From Patagioenas fasciata (Eukaryota; Chordata; Aves; Columbiformes; Columbidae), in the NCBI RefSeq assembly GCF_037038585.1, contig NC_092525.1, positions 30,778,367 to 30,842,366 on the forward strand: a DNA stretch of 64,000 nucleotides. The letters run 5' to 3'. Positions within the stretch are counted from its first letter, which is position 1; each line of letters opens with the position of its first letter. A program made the translations under genes and the position numbers. The notes beneath the pieces were generated by a model, which had not been told where the DNA came from, ran no database searches, and worked only from the letters and a program-made list of their open reading frames with translations. Of this stretch, positions 63,281 to 64,000 are shown piece by piece.

Positions 63281-64000
63281 TACAAGCTCGACTTATAAAG
63301 CCTTACAAAGTTTACGGGATATCAGTTCTGACGAAAGTCTAGGCAGCGCAAGGACAGAAGCACACACATTTCTTTACCTTCTCAATCTGAGTTCAGGTTA
63401 ACAGAGCCCCTGTTTATAGCAGCCCCAAAAAATAAACAGCCAGCCTATCAGAGCTGGTAAGGAGGGCATGGTACAGCTACTGCCTTCTCTCCACAAACAG
63501 TGCAGTCTCCTCCTTTTGTGCCCTGCCTTACCAAAACAGGAGGAACAAATAGACGAAACATAATTTACAGTCTTGGTTTATCTGTATCCACAGCCCATCT
63601 GCTGACTTGAACCACAGCAGAATGTGTATGTGTGTATTCAGAGAGATGGCTGTCATTAGACCAATGAAGTTAATGTATAAAAGCCAGGATCAGATTGGTA
63701 ATAAAGTTTACACTTCATTATGGATGTCAAAATCCTTGCTGGGTTTGTTTTTTGTTTTTTTTTTTTCTTTTCCATGAGTATTTAGCTTATTGAATTTCAC
63801 AAGCAAAACCATCTCTAGAAAGCATTAAGGAGTCGGCTACTTGGGAGCTCCAGCATTCAGGAATAAAAACCGAGAACAGATATTTCCTTAATAAATTTAC
63901 AGAATTAGAAAAACTGGACGTATTAACATTCATCTCTGTATTCATGGCTGCAAAATGATTAGATTCTCGTCTCATCAAATTTACATTGTGGAATCTGAAT
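63281..64000. other. Unique flank at the right edge, no gene seen
   Basis: AT-rich DNA with a T12 run at 63755-63766 preceded by GTTTG-type units. No recognisable gene or transposon; the only listed frame (63787-63978 minus, 63 codons) has no similarity that I know. Confidence 0.5.

Overview
This looks like a gene-free stretch of a bird nuclear genome (or possibly another sauropsid). The main evidence is that every transposable element I can name is a CR1 LINE: four CR1 loci from at least three age classes, most with the classic CR1 3' end. Avian DNA carries CR1 as its dominant LINE, and I see no L1, no Alu-like SINE and no convincing LTR element. The background is AT-rich, low in CpG and interrupted by short GC-richer blocks, as expected for an intergenic or large-intron region of a macrochromosome.

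Layout. At the left edge (about 240-1155) an old CR1 is interrupted by a younger CR1 3' fragment (366-741). About 25 kb of mostly unique sequence follows, with only simple tracts and small hairpins. An ancient palindromic repeat relic lies at 26070-26201. A strongly decayed CR1 on the minus strand occupies about 36420-36860. From about 33.7 to 50.2 kb several short GC- and CpG-richer blocks occur in otherwise AT-rich DNA. A decayed CR1 3' end (53090-53284) lies about 0.8 kb upstream of the dominant feature, a 5'-truncated but well-preserved CR1 of about 2.6 kb (54081-56657). The last 7 kb are unique DNA with a polypurine-rich block at 62880-63280.

Coding content. The only reading frames with recognisable protein similarity belong to CR1 ORF2. 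The 54081-56657 element keeps the C-terminal half of the endonuclease and the whole reverse transcriptase and 3' region, including the catalytic FADD box. It is disabled by 5' truncation, a stop plus a frameshift near 54387, and a stop at 55222. The other open frames in the window are short, often begin at non-ATG codons, or lie in compositionally biased DNA. I recognise no host protein exon, rRNA, tRNA or snRNA.

I found no new biological system. The most informative observations are the nested CR1 at the left end, the recent shared origin of the two young CR1 copies (about 94% identical by hand count), their unusual 3' terminal octamer, and the ancient repeat relics. Boundaries of the ancient repeats are approximate. 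Everything was read by eye without alignment tools.
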